From Luteimonas gilva (GTDB lineage: Bacteria > Pseudomonadota > Gammaproteobacteria > Xanthomonadales > Xanthomonadaceae): a stretch of DNA of 64,000 bases. The notes under the pieces are model-generated. The model did no database searches. It had not been told where the DNA came from and saw nothing but the letters and a program-made list of their open reading frames with translations. A program made the translations under genes and the position numbers. This document shows, piece by piece, positions 15,548-23,957 of this stretch. Location of the stretch: NCBI RefSeq assembly GCF_005239095.1, contig NZ_SZUA01000003.1, forward strand, positions 372,001-436,000. The letters run 5' to 3'. Position 1 is the stretch's first letter; each line of letters begins with the position of its first letter.

Positions 15548-15594
15548 ACGTAGCCCGGGTGGAGCCGAAGGCGATACCCGGGATAGCGTCGCGG
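15548..15594. repeat. GTAGCCCGGGT-type dispersed repeat
   Basis: ACGTAGCCCGGGTG...ACCCGGGATAGCG is an imperfect inverted repeat between convergent genes. The same class recurs at 52513-52588. Confidence 0.55.
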
Positions 15595-15600
15595 CGCTCC

Positions 15601-15990
15601 CTACAGACCGTGCCCGCCGACCGGCGTCGTGGTCGTGCCGTTGCTGAAGCCGGCGATCAAAGGCTTGCCGCGCGCGATCGCTTGCTTCACGGCGGGAAGC
15701 GATAGCGAAGCCTGGTGGCTGGCTTGGCTGTCCCACACCTCGGTGATCCAGATGCCGTCGGCATCCGCCGGATCGTGGGCGACGACGTAACTCAGGCAGC
15801 CGGGCATGTCGTGGATGCCTTCCAGCAGGATCGCGACCAGTTCGTCGCGCTTGCCGGCGGCCGCGGTCATCTTGCCGATCAATCCGTACATCGTCTTGCG
15901 CTCTCCCGTTGCGGTCCAAGCCGGCGCGAGCCAAGCGCCGGCGGCGAATGCGCCGGCGGCCAGGATGAAATCGCGTCGGCCGATGTTCAT
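15601..15990 (-). CDS. antibiotic biosynthesis monooxygenase (ABM) domain protein, Tat-exported
   Basis: A 129-residue protein. It starts N-I-G-R-R-D-F-I followed by a hydrophobic stretch, a twin-arginine signal. The mature part is a single ABM ferredoxin-like domain: M-Y-G-L-I-G-K-M-T-A-A-A-G-K-R-D-E-L near residue 34, G-C-L-S-Y-V-V-A-H-D-P-A-D-A-D-G-I-W-I-T-E-V-W near residue 64 and H-Q-A-S-L near residue 90. YgiN-type relatives are quinol monooxygenases. Periplasmic location is inferred from the signal. The gene converges with the RibD-like gene. Confidence 0.82.
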   Translation of the reverse strand: MNIGRRDFILAAGAFAAGAWLAPAWTATGERKTMYGLIGKMTAAAGKRDELVAILLEGIHDMPGCLSYVVAHDPADADGIWITEVWDSQASHQASLSLPAVKQAIARGKPLIAGFSNGTTTTPVGGHGL

Positions 15991-16114
15991 GGCGGGATGT
16001 TAACGCAGGCCGCCGATCGCCAGGCCAATCGCCGCGGCGTCGTTTTCGACGGGAGGGCGAGCCGGTTGCGCCGGCCTCGCGGGATCGGCCGATCCCGAGA
16101 ACGGCGCGCAAAAG

Positions 16115-16147
16115 AAAACCGCCGGTCGATGCCGGCGGTTTTTTGTT
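16115..16147. terminator. bidirectional intrinsic terminator
   Basis: AAAACCGCCGG (16115-16125) pairs with CCGGCGGTTTT (16132-16142), with T runs on both strands. It lies 17 bases past the stop of the outer-membrane gene on the minus strand. Confidence 0.8.
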
Positions 16148-16163
16148 TTTAGTCGGTGCCGGC

Positions 16164-16700
16164 TCAGAAATCGAAGCGCACTTGCACCTGCGCCAGGTCC
16201 AGATCGAGGTCTTCCACTTCGAAGCGGCTGTATTCGCCGCGCAGCGCGACCTTGTCGGTGAAGCGGTACTGCAGGCCCAGGCCGTAGGTCGGGTCGCTGC
16301 CGCTGTCGTCGTGCGTGCCGGTCAGGCCGGGAATCGCGCGATCCAGGTTCCAACGCTGGAAGCCCGCCTTGGCGTAACCGGAAAACTTGTCGGTGAACGG
16401 CACGGTGCCGACCGCGGTCAGCGAGACCGAGTCCGCTTCCAGCGCGCGTCCGGCACCCTTCGGTTCCAGCTTGCCGAAATCCGAATAGCCGGCTTCCAGG
16501 CCGAAATAGCGGTTGAATTGATAGCCGCCGAAAGCCGAGAAAGCGGTGTCTTCGTCGTCGTAGGCGTTCTCGTCGACGAAGGATTGGCCGACGCCCACGC
16601 CGGCGTAGAAGCCGGGCTTGTCTTGCGCCTGCGCGCCGAGCGCCGCGGCACCGAGAACCAGGGCCAGCAATGCACGGGACAGCAACTTATTGTTCTTCAT
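16164..16700 (-). CDS. OmpA-like outer-membrane beta-barrel protein
   Basis: A 178-residue protein with a signal peptide ending A-Q-A. A short eight-strand barrel follows, with alternating aromatic strands (G-F-Y-A-G-V-G-V-G-Q-S, G-Y-Q-F-N-R-Y-F-G-L-E-A-G-Y, G-L-G-L-Q-Y-R-F) and a C-terminal phenylalanine (V-R-F-D-F) as required for outer-membrane insertion. It fits the OmpA-N/Ail-like porin family. Ion or adhesion roles cannot be decided. AGGAGTCGTT before ATG 16700 sets the start. A 22-bp dyad at 16856-16877 lies 156 bases upstream. Confidence 0.85.
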   Translation of the reverse strand: MKNNKLLSRALLALVLGAAALGAQAQDKPGFYAGVGVGQSFVDENAYDDEDTAFSAFGGYQFNRYFGLEAGYSDFGKLEPKGAGRALEADSVSLTAVGTVPFTDKFSGYAKAGFQRWNLDRAIPGLTGTHDDSGSDPTYGLGLQYRFTDKVALRGEYSRFEVEDLDLDLAQVQVRFDF

Positions 16701-17098
16701 AACGACTCCTGCAAAGGACGCCGCCGCGCGAAAGGGGGGAGGGAGCGCGGCGAACGTTCCATGCGGCGGGCCCCGGCACGATGCCTGGACAGCCGTCGCT
16801 GCAGGGATGAAATGGTTGCGCGGCAGCGCAAGCAAAAGATCATAAACAGGGATGGAATATCCCGCGAACGGGATATTTGCACCGGTCGGAGCGCGGCGTT
16901 TGGTAGGCCGTCTCGGGCGAATCGGCGATGGCCGCCGCGCACGATTCGGCGTATGCAAGGTCTTCTTCGGCGGCTTCGCGCTGGATCCCGGCGACGAGCG
17001 CGCAAGCCTTCGCGGAATTCCTCGGACGAAACGGCCCGATGCTTCAGCTACGGAGTCGCCAACTCCACATTCGACTGCCGGCGGCTCTTGCCATGGGC
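16701..17098. other. 398-bp non-coding interval
   Basis: The interval holds the leader of the OmpA-like gene and the dyad at 16856-16877. It also holds a GC-rich stretch (16900-17090) in which frames are open on several strands but none has a credible start, ribosome binding site or family likeness. No RNA gene was recognised. Confidence 0.5.
16856..16877. promoter_or_regulatory. AATATCCCG dyad upstream of the OmpA-like gene
   Basis: AATATCCCG-CGAA-CGGGATATT is a perfect inverted repeat with nine-base arms and a four-base spacer. It could be a transcription-factor site or a hairpin in the leader of the minus-strand gene. Confidence 0.45.
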
Positions 17099-17350
<252 letters not shown>

Positions 17351-17405
17351 TTATTCACGCGGCGACGCCTATGGTCTTGCTCTGCATCCATTGCCGGAGC
17401 GGAAC

Positions 17406-18050
17406 ATGAATTTTGGATTCTTGCGCCGGAATGGACTGTCGCTGGTCCTGGTGCTGCTTTTCCTCGGCAGCCTCGCCGGCCAGATCGTCAGCGGATTCAG
17501 CGTGCTGAACGATGAGCGCATCGAGCGCGGGCAGCCTCCCATCGCGCCGCTGCAGTATTTCGGCCAAGGCCAGTTCCTCTCGGCCACGTTCGAGAATTGG
17601 GAGAGCGAATTCCTGCAGATGGGGCTGTACGTGCTGCTGACCGTGCGATTGCGCCAGCGAGGCTCGGCGGAGTCGCGGCCCATGCGGGAAGAGGAAGAGA
17701 AGATCGAACCGGGCCAAAAGCCGTGGCCGGTGCGCGCGGGCGGCCTTTGGCGCAAGCTGTACGCGCATTCCTTGTCCACCGCGTTGCTGTTGTTGTTCGC
17801 GATCGCTTTCGTCGGGCATTGGCAGGGCAGTTGGCGGCAATTCTCCGAAGAAACCGCGGCCAAGGGCGGCATTCCGCCCAGCGCATGGGCGTATTTGGGC
17901 GAGGCCCAGATCTGGTTCGAATCCTTCCAGAATTGGCAGAGCGAATTCCTCGCCGTGCTGTCTCTAGTGGTGCTGTCGATTTTCCTGCGCCAGGACAAGT
18001 CGCCGCAGTCCAAGCCGGTCGAGGCGCCGCATTCGCAGACCGGCGCTTGA
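17406..18050 (+). CDS. DUF6766 family membrane protein
   Basis: A 214-residue inner-membrane protein built of two similar halves. In each half one hydrophobic helix is followed by a soluble segment and a second helix. The paired motifs are F-E-N-W-E-S-E-F-L-Q-M near residue 67 and F-Q-N-W-Q-S-E-F-L-A-V near residue 178, each followed by a V-L-L-T-V/V-L-S-I-F-L-R-Q helix. This pattern identifies the DUF6766 family, whose function is unknown. The start M-N-F-G-F at 17406 places the first helix correctly. A ferritin-like gene follows. Confidence 0.8.
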   Translation: MNFGFLRRNGLSLVLVLLFLGSLAGQIVSGFSVLNDERIERGQPPIAPLQYFGQGQFLSATFENWESEFLQMGLYVLLTVRLRQRGSAESRPMREEEEKIEPGQKPWPVRAGGLWRKLYAHSLSTALLLLFAIAFVGHWQGSWRQFSEETAAKGGIPPSAWAYLGEAQIWFESFQNWQSEFLAVLSLVVLSIFLRQDKSPQSKPVEAPHSQTGA

Positions 18051-18174
18051 GATCCGACGGTGCGGCGTTTTCTTAACCCTTCAGCTTAGGGCTTCACGAA
18101 CCGTGGCGCTCGCTTCACCGCGCGCCGACGGCGCATGGCGGAAAGTCGCGCTACATCCAAGAGGAAAAACCGCC

Positions 18175-18786
18175 ATGGCCAGAAAGATCGAGTACGACAC
18201 CGCACAACTGCGCGAGTTGCTGCTGCAGGCGCTGGAAACCGAGCGAGGCGGCATCCAGATCTACGAGAACGCGATCCAGTCGGCGGTCAACGAGGATCTG
18301 AAGCAGGAATGGCAGGAATACCTGGAAGAGACCCGCACGCACGAAAAAGTGCTGTTGAACGTGTTCTCCGAACTCGGCATCGATCCGGAAGAGCAGAGCC
18401 CGGGCCGCGCGGTCGTCGCGCACCAGGGCCAGTCGCTCGTCGCCGCCATCCAGATGGCGCGCAAGAACGCCGACGCCAACGCCGCCGAGCTCGTCGCCGG
18501 GGAATGCGTGGTCCTGGCGGAAACCAAGGACCATATGAACTGGCATCTGATCGGCCACGTGGCCCAGCACGGCACCGGTCCGGAAACCCGGGTGCTGCAA
18601 GCCGCGTTCGAAGCGGTGGAAAAGGACGAAGACCACCATCTCTACCACACCACCGGATGGACCCGCGAACTGTGGATTCAATCCTTGGGCTTTCCTGCCG
18701 TGCTGCCGCCGCCGGAAGAGGTCAAGCACGTGGAATCGGCGATCGGCGCTTCGCGAGCGGAGCAGGCGCGCGGCAAATTGCTGTAG
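18175..18786 (+). CDS. ferritin-like domain protein
   Basis: A 203-residue four-helix-bundle protein. Candidate di-iron ligands are in L-E-T-E-R-G-G-I-Q-I-Y-E (helix 1), E-E-T-R-T-H-E (helix 2, ExxH spacing), E-C-V-V-L-A-E-T-K-D-H-M-N-W (helix 3) and E-K-D-E-D-H-H-L-Y-H (helix 4). It is cytoplasmic and probably stores iron or detoxifies peroxide. Which of the two applies is not shown. GAGGAAAAA precedes ATG 18175. It is followed 38 bases later by the AlkB-like gene, a sensible stress-defence pairing. Confidence 0.8.
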   Translation: MARKIEYDTAQLRELLLQALETERGGIQIYENAIQSAVNEDLKQEWQEYLEETRTHEKVLLNVFSELGIDPEEQSPGRAVVAHQGQSLVAAIQMARKNADANAAELVAGECVVLAETKDHMNWHLIGHVAQHGTGPETRVLQAAFEAVEKDEDHHLYHTTGWTRELWIQSLGFPAVLPPPEEVKHVESAIGASRAEQARGKLL

Positions 18787-18824
18787 CCTCGGCGGCCCGC
18801 AGCGCGCTGCGCCGTCGAGCCCGC

Positions 18825-19415
18825 ATGGAAGATTCGCTGTTCCCGGCGTCCGCGCTGCAGTTGACCGAGGACGATGAAGGCGGCATCCGCTATTGGCCGG
18901 CCGCCGCCGATCCGGCGACTGCGGCGCGCTGGTTCTCGGAGTTGGAATCGCGCGTGCCGTGGAAGTCGGAGCGCAGGCCGATGTACGACCGCATCGTCGA
19001 CGTCCCGCGCCTCCTCGCGGCGTACCGGCTGGACGCCTTGCCCGGAGATCTGTCCGTCCTGGAGGAAATCGCCGCTGCGGTGCGCGAGCGCATCGATGCG
19101 CCGTTCAACGCGGTCGGCCTGAATCTCTATCGGCACGGCGACGACAGCGTGGCCATGCACAACGACAAATTGCACACGCTCGCGCCGAAGCGGCCGATCG
19201 CGATCGTATCCCTCGGCGCCGCCAGGCGCATGGACATCCGCGCCAAGGCCGCCCCGCGGCGCACATTGCGCATCCTGCTCGAGCCGGGCAGCTTGCTGGC
19301 CATGAGCCATGCCTCGCAGCTCGCCTACGAACACGGCATCGCCAAGACCCGCGCGGCGGTCGGGCCGAGAATCAGCGCGGTGTACCGGGTGCGTCCGCCC
19401 AAATACGCAGGCTGA
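18825..19415 (+). CDS. AlkB-like 2-oxoglutarate/Fe(II) dioxygenase
   Basis: A 196-residue DNA/RNA demethylase-type oxygenase. The iron triad is H112-x-D114 (M-H-N-D-K) and H170 (A-Y-E-H-G-I). The 2-oxoglutarate arginines are R182 and R188 (P-R-I-S-A-V-Y-R), and N-L-Y-R-H-G-D-D precedes the triad as in AlkB proteins. It should oxidatively remove alkyl groups from damaged bases. The length is that of short bacterial AlkB homologues. It follows the ferritin-like gene on the same strand and converges with the isochorismatase gene only six bases after its stop. Confidence 0.88.
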   Translation: MEDSLFPASALQLTEDDEGGIRYWPAAADPATAARWFSELESRVPWKSERRPMYDRIVDVPRLLAAYRLDALPGDLSVLEEIAAAVRERIDAPFNAVGLNLYRHGDDSVAMHNDKLHTLAPKRPIAIVSLGAARRMDIRAKAAPRRTLRILLEPGSLLAMSHASQLAYEHGIAKTRAAVGPRISAVYRVRPPKYAG

Positions 19416-19421
19416 ATCCGC

Positions 19422-19967
19422 TCAAGCGGCGATCGAACGGGCGGCGCGCGCATCGGCGCCGAGCGCGTCCTTCATCAAGGCGATCGCGCGGCGATTGCGC
19501 TCGGCGCTCTGCGAAGCGACGCAATCCCGCGGCACGGCCACTTCGAATTCGTTCATATGCGCGTCCGCAGCCGTCGCCAGCACGCAGGAGTCGCCCGCGA
19601 TGCCGGTCACGATCAACCGCCGCGCGCCCAACCGCTCCAGCAGGATGCGCAGCGGCGTGGCGAAAAACGCCGAATGCCGCGGCTTGAGCACGAAGTAGTC
19701 GTCGTGCTCGGGCGCCAGCAGCGCCGCGATTTCGGCGCCCGGCGCGCCCTCGCGGCTGCAGATCGCCACCAACTGCCTGAAATCGGACTGCCATTGCGTG
19801 AAATTGTCGTTGATGTAAAGGACGGGTACGCCTTGCGGTTTCAGCCTGGCCTTGAGCGCCGATATCCGCTTCGCGGCCGGCAGCGCCGCGCGCCGCAGAG
19901 GCGCGGCGCCGGCGAAATCGAAGGGATTGATCATGTCGATGATCAATAGCGCGGAATCGTGCGGCAT
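19422..19967 (-). CDS. isochorismatase family cysteine hydrolase
   Basis: A 181-residue hydrolase of the isochorismatase/nicotinamidase fold. The catalytic triad is D11 (L-I-I-D-M-I-N), K95 (V-L-K-P-R-H-S-A-F) and C128 (G-I-A-G-D-S-C-V-L-A-T-A). The substrate may be an amide or ureido compound and cannot be specified. The start at 19967 has a GAGGA 11 bases upstream. An in-frame ATG at 20000 is an alternative. It is divergent from the DUF3182 gene, with a CGTGAA-N4-TTCACG dyad between them. Confidence 0.85.
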   Translation of the reverse strand: MPHDSALLIIDMINPFDFAGAAPLRRAALPAAKRISALKARLKPQGVPVLYINDNFTQWQSDFRQLVAICSREGAPGAEIAALLAPEHDDYFVLKPRHSAFFATPLRILLERLGARRLIVTGIAGDSCVLATAADAHMNEFEVAVPRDCVASQSAERNRRAIALMKDALGADARAARSIAA

Positions 19968-20017
19968 GGCGTCGGTATCCTCGTCCGCGCAGCAGAACAT
20001 TGCGTCGGTAGGGATGG

Positions 20018-20033
20018 CGTGAACCGTTTCACG
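20018..20033. promoter_or_regulatory. CGTGAA-N4-TTCACG dyad between divergent genes
   Basis: A 16-bp inverted repeat in the 99-bp space between the isochorismatase gene (minus) and the DUF3182 gene (plus). Its position suits a shared operator. Confidence 0.4.
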
Positions 20034-20066
20034 GAAGCGTGATCCCCGCTGCCGGAGCATGTCCGC

Positions 20067-21188
20067 ATGGATAAGATCGCACCCGGCGCACGTCCGGTGG
20101 TGCTGTTGGTGACGCAAGCGGACCACGATCCGGACGGCCACGACCACCGCACCCGGATCGCGATGGCCGAACGCATCGCCGCATTGCGCGGCGGCGCTTA
20201 CGCGGGCGAATTCGACGCATCGGCGCGCTACGCCGTCCGGCCGTATTTCGTGCCCGACTGCACTTTGCTGCTCGATCGCGCCGATGCGTTCGGCATCCGC
20301 GGCGAAGAGGATCTCTTCGGCGGAGCGGTCCCGCATGCGTTTCTGGCCAACAAGACCATCAGCCATCCCTTGCTCGGCGCGGAGGCGGTCGCGCCGCGGG
20401 GATGGTCGATGCGCCTGGCCGATCGCTTGGGCGATGCGGTGTTGCCGGGATTTTCCGCCTTTTCTTACGACGATGCGCTTGCGGCGGGACGCCGCTTGCT
20501 GGAAGGAGGGCGCATCCGGTTGAAATCGCCGTTGGGCATCGGCGGCGGCGATCAGGCGGTGGCTGCGGACCCCGCCGAGTTGGAAGCGGCCCTGCGCGAG
20601 ATCGGCGAAAGGGAAGTGCGCGAACACGGCGTGGTGATCGAACGCGACCTGTTCGATCCGATCACCTATAGCGTAGGCCGGCTACGCTTGTGCGGGGCGT
20701 GCTTCGCCTATTACGGCACCCAGCTCTCGGTGGAGGACCGCGCCGGCAAGGCCGTGTACGGCGGCTCCGAGCTTGTCGTCGTGCGCGGCGGTTTCGACGC
20801 TTTGGAAAAGCTGGAAGCGACCGAAGCCGCGTTCACCGCCGTGCGCTTGGCCGCGCGCTACGACGCTGCGGTCGCCGCGGAATTCCCGGGCTTCTTCGCC
20901 TCGCGCCGCAACTACGACGTGGCCGGCGGCGCCGACAGCGAAGGCCGGGAGCATATCGGCGTGCTGGAGCAGTCGTGGCGCATCGGCGGCGCCACGCCGG
21001 CCGAATTGGCCGCGGTGCGCGTCCTCATCGAAGATCCGGAGTCGGCTTGGGTCGCCGCCTCCACGCATGAAACCTATCGGCCGCAAAAACCGCCGCCCGG
21101 CGCGCACGTGCATTTCCACGATCCGCGCCGCGAAGACGGACCGGTGCTGAAGTATTCGATGGTGCGCAGGCATGGACATCCGGCTTGA
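20067..21188 (+). CDS. DUF3182 family protein
   Basis: A 373-residue cytoplasmic protein. Family marks include [15 protein letters not shown] near residue 75, N-K-T-I-S-H-P-L near residue 93, G-W-S-M-R-L-A-D near residue 111, and a glycine-rich [13 protein letters not shown] segment near residue 150 that recalls an ATP-grasp nucleotide loop. The reaction is unknown. The last 17 bases overlap the start of the alpha/beta hydrolase gene, so translation is coupled. GGAG lies before the ATG. Confidence 0.8.
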   Translation: MDKIAPGARPVVLLVTQADHDPDGHDHRTRIAMAERIAALRGGAYAGEFDASARYAVRPYFVPDCTLLLDRADAFGIRGEEDLFGGAVPHAFLANKTISHPLLGAEAVAPRGWSMRLADRLGDAVLPGFSAFSYDDALAAGRRLLEGGRIRLKSPLGIGGGDQAVAADPAELEAALREIGEREVREHGVVIERDLFDPITYSVGRLRLCGACFAYYGTQLSVEDRAGKAVYGGSELVVVRGGFDALEKLEATEAAFTAVRLAARYDAAVAAEFPGFFASRRNYDVAGGADSEGREHIGVLEQSWRIGGATPAELAAVRVLIEDPESAWVAASTHETYRPQKPPPGAHVHFHDPRREDGPVLKYSMVRRHGHPA

Positions 21189-21972
21189 GAAGATCGAGAT
21201 CGCGGTCGACGGCGAGCGCATCCAAGGAACCGCGCTGTGGCCGCCGCGGCGCCTGCCGGGCGTGTTGTTCGTGCATGGGTGGGGCGGCAGCCAACAGCAC
21301 GATTTGGCGCGCGCGCGCGAAGCCGCAGGCCTGGGCTGCGTCTGCCTGACGTTCGACCTGCGCGGCCACGAGGACACGGCCGCGCAATGGGAAACGGTCA
21401 GCCGCGAACTCAACCTGCGCGACCTGCTCGCCGCCTACGATCGCTTGGCGGCTCATCCGGCCGTCGACCGGGACGCGATAGCGGTGGTGGGCATCAGTTA
21501 CGGCGGTTATTTGGCCGCGATTCTCACCACATTGAGACCGGTACGCTGGTTGGCGTTGCGCTCGGCCGCGCTGTACAAGGACGAGGGCTGGGAATTGCCC
21601 AAGCGCAGGCTCAATCTGGATCCGGATTTGCCGGATTACCGCCGCCGGCCGATAGACCCCCAGGACAACCGCGCCTTGCGCGCGGCGGCGGAATTCCGCG
21701 GAGACGCGCTCATCGTGGAGGCCGAACGCGACGTGGTGGTGCCGCATCAGACGACCGAGAACTACCGCAAAGCATTCGCGCGCACCCGTTCGCTCACATC
21801 GCGCGTGCTGGCCGATGCCGATCACGCCCTATCCGGGAAGCAGGCGCAGAAGGATTACACCGGCGTGCTGATCAAATGGCTGACCGAAATGATCGTCGGC
21901 GCGCGCGAGCAGGCGGCCAAGGCGCAGGTGGAGGGAAACAAGCAGGCCGCCAAACAATCCGTTGATCCGTAG
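21172..21972 (+). CDS. alpha/beta hydrolase coupled to DUF3182
   Basis: A 266-residue cytoplasmic hydrolase. The oxyanion loop is F-V-H-G-W-G-G-S, the nucleophile elbow is G-I-S-Y-G-G-Y, a candidate acid is in [10 protein letters not shown] and the histidine is in D-A-D-H-A-L-S. It has the dipeptidyl-peptidase/acyl-esterase look of the family. It begins inside the DUF3182 gene (17-base overlap), which implies that the two products act together. The C-terminal 25 residues are Ala/Lys/Gln-rich. Confidence 0.82.
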   Translation: MDIRLEKIEIAVDGERIQGTALWPPRRLPGVLFVHGWGGSQQHDLARAREAAGLGCVCLTFDLRGHEDTAAQWETVSRELNLRDLLAAYDRLAAHPAVDRDAIAVVGISYGGYLAAILTTLRPVRWLALRSAALYKDEGWELPKRRLNLDPDLPDYRRRPIDPQDNRALRAAAEFRGDALIVEAERDVVVPHQTTENYRKAFARTRSLTSRVLADADHALSGKQAQKDYTGVLIKWLTEMIVGAREQAAKAQVEGNKQAAKQSVDP

Positions 21973-22010
21973 TCCGGGTAAGCGCGCCGGGGCTTTCCGG
22001 ACCGGGCCGA

Positions 22011-23015
22011 TCATCCGCGAGGGCCGCCCATGACCGGCAAGACGATGCCGCTGATGTAGGAAGCCGTTGCCGGCGAGGCCAGAAACACGTACGCGGGCGA
22101 AATTTCCTCCGGCTGCGCAGGCCGGCCCATGTCGCTGTCCTGGCCGAATTTGGCGATCTGCTCGGCGGTTTGATCCGCGGGATTGAGCGGCGTCCACACC
22201 GGCCCGGGCGCGACCGCGTTCACGCGGATCCCGCGCGACAACAGGTTGCTGGCCAGGGATTTGGTGAAGGCGTGGATCGCGCCCTTGGTGGCCGAATAAT
22301 CGAGCAGATGCTTGCTGCCGAAGATGCCGGTCTCCGAACCGGTGTTGATGATGCTGGCGCCTTTGCCCATGTGCGGCAGCGCGGCGCGCGCCATGTGGAT
22401 GTAGCCGCCGATGTTGGTCTGCAGCGTCTCCTGCAATTGCGCGTCGCTCAGGTCTTCCAGTTTTTCCAAATGCTGTTGGAAGGCGGCGTTGTTGACCAGG
22501 ATGTCGAGCCGCCCGAAGGCATCGACCGTCTCGCGCACCGCGCGCTCGCAGAAATCGGGGTCTTTCACGTCCCCCGAAATGAGGATGCCGTTGCGTCCCT
22601 CGGCTTCGACGCATCGGAGCGTAGCCTGCGCATCCTCGTGTTCGTCCAGGTACAGCACGGCCACGTCCGCGCCTTCGCGCGCGAACAGCACGGCGACGGC
22701 GCGGCCGATGCCGGAATCGCCGCCGGTCACGATCGCCGCCATGCCTTCCAGCTTGCCGCTGCCGGCGTAATCGGGCGCGAGGAACCGCGGCTGGACCTTC
22801 AAGTCCCGCTCGTTGCCGGGTTTGGCGAGATGCTGTCGCGGCATCGGATTCTCGGGTTGCCGGCGGGCGCCGGCCTGCACCGCTTTGGCCGGCTTCTTCT
22901 TGCCCGCCGACTTCTTCGCGATGGAGTCCGCGCGATCCTGGATGGCCCGTTGCTTGGCGACCGTGGCAACCGTAGAGGAAACGCGCTTGGTCGCAGTTTT
23001 TTTCTTCATGGCCAT
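22011..23015 (-). CDS. SDR family oxidoreductase with Lys/Ala-rich N-terminal extension
   Basis: A 334-residue short-chain dehydrogenase of the YghA/YhdF type. Residues 1-90 are a basic, probably disordered extension (M-K-K-K-T-A-T-K-R-V; A-K-K-S-A-G-K-K-K-P-A-K). The Rossmann motif T-G-G-D-S-G-I-G-R-A follows, then N-N-A-A, the catalytic serine in N-T-G-S-E-T-G and Y-S-A-T-K-G. It reduces or oxidises an unknown carbonyl or alcohol with NAD(P)(H). Relatives without such a histone-like extension are common. The start could be 23015 or 23009. Confidence 0.85.
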   Translation of the reverse strand: MAMKKKTATKRVSSTVATVAKQRAIQDRADSIAKKSAGKKKPAKAVQAGARRQPENPMPRQHLAKPGNERDLKVQPRFLAPDYAGSGKLEGMAAIVTGGDSGIGRAVAVLFAREGADVAVLYLDEHEDAQATLRCVEAEGRNGILISGDVKDPDFCERAVRETVDAFGRLDILVNNAAFQQHLEKLEDLSDAQLQETLQTNIGGYIHMARAALPHMGKGASIINTGSETGIFGSKHLLDYSATKGAIHAFTKSLASNLLSRGIRVNAVAPGPVWTPLNPADQTAEQIAKFGQDSDMGRPAQPEEISPAYVFLASPATASYISGIVLPVMGGPRG

Positions 23016-23106
23016 GTGACGTCGCCCATCTCCGCTCGGTCCTCGATCGTAGGCGCAGGCACGTAGAGGCGAAGTGGAGATCACCGGTGCGAAACGGCAG
23101 AAATGC

Positions 23107-23130
23107 GAAGCGCCCGTGAGGGCGCTTCTT
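23107..23130. terminator. hairpin between two minus-strand genes
   Basis: GAAGCGCCC-GTGA-GGGCGCTTC is a nine-base perfect stem downstream of the 52-residue protein gene. The tail is short on T on either strand, so termination is likely but not certain. Confidence 0.5.
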
Positions 23131-23156
23131 CGATGCGTTAGCGAAAAGCGAGGGTC

Positions 23157-23315
23157 CTATTCTTCCTCTTCGTCGGCGTTCTGCGGCTGGCCCGGCTTGT
23201 TCTGGTCGTCGCGGTCCTTGCCTTGGTTCTGCTGCGAAGGGTCTTGGATCTGGTTCTGCTTGTTCTGCGACGGATCCTGATTCTGGCCCGGTTTCTGGTT
23301 TTGATTGTTGCCCAT
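23157..23315 (-). CDS. Gln/Asn-rich 52-residue protein
   Basis: A short gene with a strong ribosome binding site, AAGGAGCATCCGCT before ATG 23315. The product begins M-G-N-N-Q-N-Q-K-P-G-Q-N-Q-D-P, repeats Q-N-x-Q-D-P-S-Q-N segments and ends D-E-E-E-E. It has no signal peptide, cysteine or hydrophobic core and is predicted disordered. I recognise no family. Its 5' neighbour is the DUF4920 gene on the other strand. Its 3' neighbour is the SDR gene with a basic tail, of opposite charge to the acidic end of this protein. Confidence 0.65.
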   Translation of the reverse strand: MGNNQNQKPGQNQDPSQNKQNQIQDPSQQNQGKDRDDQNKPGQPQNADEEEE

Positions 23316-23499
23316 AGCGGATGCTCCTTGTGGGGGTACGCGCGAGCGAGCACTCGACGCGATGAGAGCATGCGATGGCCGCCGTTATGGGCGCGCGACA
23401 AGCGCGTGACGGCGCGCTCAAGACGGTGGGTGCCGCTGAATGGTTCAGCGCCGCAGGCCGGAGTATGATCCGCGGACCGTGACCGACGAGGCGAACGCG

Positions 23500-23925
23500 A
23501 TGCGCATGCTGACTTTCATGTTGCTGTCGATGGCGGCCGCATCCGCCGCGGCGGGCGAAACCAAATTCTATGGTCAGGCGATACCGGCCGGGCAGGCCGT
23601 GACGATCTCGGCCGCGGTCGCATCGCACGAGAAATACGCCGGCAAGCCGCAGCGCTACAGCGGCCGCATCGCCGAAGTCTGCCAGAAGGAAGGCTGCTGG
23701 ATGGTGCTGGAAGACGACGGGCGGAGCGCGCGGGTGATGATGCGCGACCACAAGTTCGCCGTGCCGAAAGATGCGGCGGGCAAAGCCGAAGTCTATGGCG
23801 TGCTGTCGCGCAAGCAGCTGTCGCCGGAACAGGTGAAGCATATGCAGGAAGAAAGCAAGAACGGACTGCCGGTGTCCGACGTGGAATACCGGATCGTCGC
23901 CGACGGCGTCGAAATCGCGGGCTGA
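23500..23925 (+). CDS. DUF4920 periplasmic protein
   Basis: A 141-residue exported protein with a signal peptide ending A-S-A-A-A-G. The mature domain has the DUF4920 pattern: I-A-E-V-C-Q-K-E-G-C-W-M-V-L-E-D near residue 60, R-V-M-M-R-D-H-K-F-A-V-P-K-D-A-A-G and a closing V-Y-G-V-L. The C-x4-C pair may bind a metal or form a disulfide. Function unknown. Two lipoprotein genes follow 32 bases later and may share its transcript. Confidence 0.82.
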   Translation: MRMLTFMLLSMAAASAAAGETKFYGQAIPAGQAVTISAAVASHEKYAGKPQRYSGRIAEVCQKEGCWMVLEDDGRSARVMMRDHKFAVPKDAAGKAEVYGVLSRKQLSPEQVKHMQEESKNGLPVSDVEYRIVADGVEIAG

Positions 23926-23957
23926 GGATTTTTCCGTCGGGCCACCGGAGAGAGGGC

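Noticed and set aside
16900-17090. Open frames in the interval before the 62-residue protein gene
   Set aside because: No start with a binding site, no conserved motif, and compositions typical of non-coding GC-rich DNA.
21829-23841. 670-codon minus-strand frame across the SDR and small gene
   Set aside because: Low-complexity translation spanning several genes, with a repeat-like composition and no domain.
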